From positions 1 through 7,126 of the forward strand of contig CAIQEX010000598.1 in assembly GCA_903870955.1 (NCBI GenBank): a stretch of 7,126 nt of DNA, in the 5' to 3' direction. Shown piece by piece: positions 5,925 through 7,126 of the stretch (the first letter of the stretch is position 1; every line of letters starts with the position of its first letter). The stretch is from an uncultured beta proteobacterium (GTDB taxonomy: Bacteria; Pseudomonadota; Gammaproteobacteria; Burkholderiales; Burkholderiaceae_C). The notes beneath the pieces are model-generated. The model was not told where the DNA came from, did no database searches, and saw nothing but the letters and a program-made list of their open reading frames with translations. Both the position numbers and the translations under genes were made by a program.

Positions 5925-7126
5925 TTACTTGACCTTGCCGTCGTCTTTGAAGACCTTCTTCCAGTCAGCCACGAGACCGTCCAGAGCCTCCTTGGCCGTG
6001 CCCTTGTCGGCCACCACAAAGTCATGCACGCGCTTCTGTTCAGCCAGCATCAGTTGCGCATAGGAAGGCTCAGCCCAGAAGTCCACCACCTGGTTCATGG
6101 ACTCCTGGAAGGCCGCCGCATACGGCGCGCTCTTCAGGTAGCCGGGGTCTTTCAGCACCGCGTTGTGCGCCGAGGAACCACCAATGGCCTGCCATTTTTT
6201 CTGCACTTCCGGATTTGCAAACCACTTGATGTAAGCCAGCGCTTCATTGCGATTGGGCGAGTAAGACACCACCGAGATGCCCTGTCCACCGAGTTGCACG
6301 CCCTTGGCTTTGTCCGATGGGTTCACAAAGTAGCCAATCTTGGCACCACCCACTTGCGGGTCTTTGTCCAGTCCCGGGAAGAAGGCAAACCAGTTCATCA
6401 TCATGGCCACCTGGCCGGACTTGAACGCATCCAGACCTTCGCCCATGTAGGAGTTGGTCAGGCCGGGAGGTGTGCTGCCTTTGTAGAGCGACTTGTAAAA
6501 CTCCAGAGCCCGGATGGAATCCGCGGAGTTGACGAAACCGTCCAGTGCGTAAGGCTTCTTGGGGTCTTCGTATTTGAAGCCGAAGGGGTAGAGCACATTG
6601 CTCACGCCCATGGTGATGCCTTCAGAGCCACGCTCGGTGAAGATGTAGGCGCCATAGACTTTCTTGCCATCGATCATGCGACCCTGGAAGAACTCGGAGA
6701 CTTGTTTGAACTCGGTCCAGGTCTTGGGTGGAGCCAGATCGCGGTTGAACTTTTTCTTGAACTCGGCCTGAATTTCAGGCTTGCCAAACCAGTCTTTGCG
6801 ATAGGTCCAGCCCAGCGCATCGGCCATGGCCGGCAGGGCCCAGTAGTTCGGGGAATTCTTGGGCCACTCGGCATAGCCGACCACAGTGGCCGGTGCAAAG
6901 TCGGTCATCTTGATGCCTTCTTTGGCGAAGAAATCATTCAGCTTGACGTAGTGGCCGCTCTCGGCGGAGCCACCAATCCACTGGCTGTCGCCAATGATCA
7001 AGTCGCACAACTTGCCTTTGGAGTTGAGCTCGTTGAGCATGCGGTCGGCAAAGTTGGGCCATGGCACAAACTCGAACTTCATCTTGACTTTGCTCTGGGC
7101 CGTGAAGTCTTTCGACAGTTCGACCA
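5925..7126 (-). CDS. Family-1 periplasmic solute-binding protein of the ABC importer, N-terminus cut off by the window
   Basis: The periplasmic receptor that captures the substrate and delivers it to the permeases. 399 codons are visible, and the frame stays open through the right edge (VELSKDFTAQSKVK precedes the first internal Met), so the true start and signal peptide lie outside. About 40-60 residues are probably missing, for a total near 450. The pattern is that of SBP_bac_1: a target-domain strand (KMKFEFVPWPNFADRM), then LCDLIIGDSQWIGG, YVKLNDFFAKEGI, YWALPAMADALGWTYRKDWF, PKTWTEFKQVSEFF, a central AFKSGQVAMMMNWFAFFPG, LGGQGISVVSYSPNRNEALAYIKWFANPEVQKKWQAIGG, and a helical end. The interior is rich in Trp, Tyr and Phe, as expected for stacking against a sugar or polyol. 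It is shorter than the roughly 570-residue GlpV-type glycerol receptors as I recall them, so a glycerol assignment is not secure. It is first in the operon, and any promoter must be to the right of the window. Confidence 0.93.
   Translation of the reverse strand, partial: VELSKDFTAQSKVKMKFEFVPWPNFADRMLNELNSKGKLCDLIIGDSQWIGGSAESGHYVKLNDFFAKEGIKMTDFAPATVVGYAEWPKNSPNYWALPAMADALGWTYRKDWFGKPEIQAEFKKKFNRDLAPPKTWTEFKQVSEFFQGRMIDGKKVYGAYIFTERGSEGITMGVSNVLYPFGFKYEDPKKPYALDGFVNSADSIRALEFYKSLYKGSTPPGLTNSYMGEGLDAFKSGQVAMMMNWFAFFPGLDKDPQVGGAKIGYFVNPSDKAKGVQLGGQGISVVSYSPNRNEALAYIKWFANPEVQKKWQAIGGSSAHNAVLKDPGYLKSAPYAAAFQESMNQVVDFWAEPSYAQLMLAEQKRVHDFVVADKGTAKEALDGLVADWKKVFKDDGKVK

Noticed and set aside
1509..7126. 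Naming the importer glpSTPQV (glycerol importer)
   Set aside because: The paired ATPases fit, but the binding protein seems too short for GlpV, the small membrane protein does not look like DUF2160, and no glpD or glpK is seen, so the names would overstate the evidence.

Overview
The window is a single block of eight genes, all read on the minus strand (right to left), packed with gaps of 5-33 bases, one 8-base overlap and a single 101-base spacer. It looks like one catabolic operon. It is cut at both ends: the 5' end of the first gene runs off the right edge and the 3' end of the last gene runs off the left edge. The DNA looks GC-rich, with strong G/C third-position bias that also produces long shadow frames on the plus strand. 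The protein style (CUT1-type sugar importer, separate DhaK and DhaL) suggests a proteobacterium. A beta-proteobacterium of the Burkholderiales/Comamonadaceae kind is my best guess, but this is an impression, not a measurement.

In transcription order: (1) a periplasmic family-1 solute-binding protein (5925-7126, lacking its N-terminus); (2) a 101-base spacer holding a 10-bp GC-rich hairpin (5864-5892); (3) a MalF/UgpA-type permease (4870-5823); (4) a MalG/UgpE-type permease (3907-4863); (5) a 74-residue protein with two predicted membrane spans and no function I recognise (3666-3890); (6) and (7) two different MalK/UgpC-type ATPases (2533-3660 and 1509-2540) that overlap by ATGGCTGA; (8) dhaL (889-1485); (9) dhaK (1-855, lacking its C-terminus). 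No stretch over about 100 bases lacks a gene, and I see no RNA gene, mobile element or CRISPR array.

The likely logic is import followed by phosphorylation. The binding protein captures a small polyol, ketose or triose in the periplasm. The two permeases and two ATPases move it inward. DhaK/DhaL phosphorylate dihydroxyacetone, either the imported substrate itself or a product made from it. DhaL is of the PTS-coupled type (DGDHGLNM), so a DhaM-like phosphoryl donor should exist, perhaps just beyond the left edge. The points most worth a second look are the ABC-importer/DhaKL coupling, the degenerate ABC signature (LTSGD) in only one of the two ATPases, the unexplained small membrane protein between permeases and ATPases, and the hairpin after the binding-protein gene. 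The importer components belong to known families, so any novelty lies in their combination and asymmetries.
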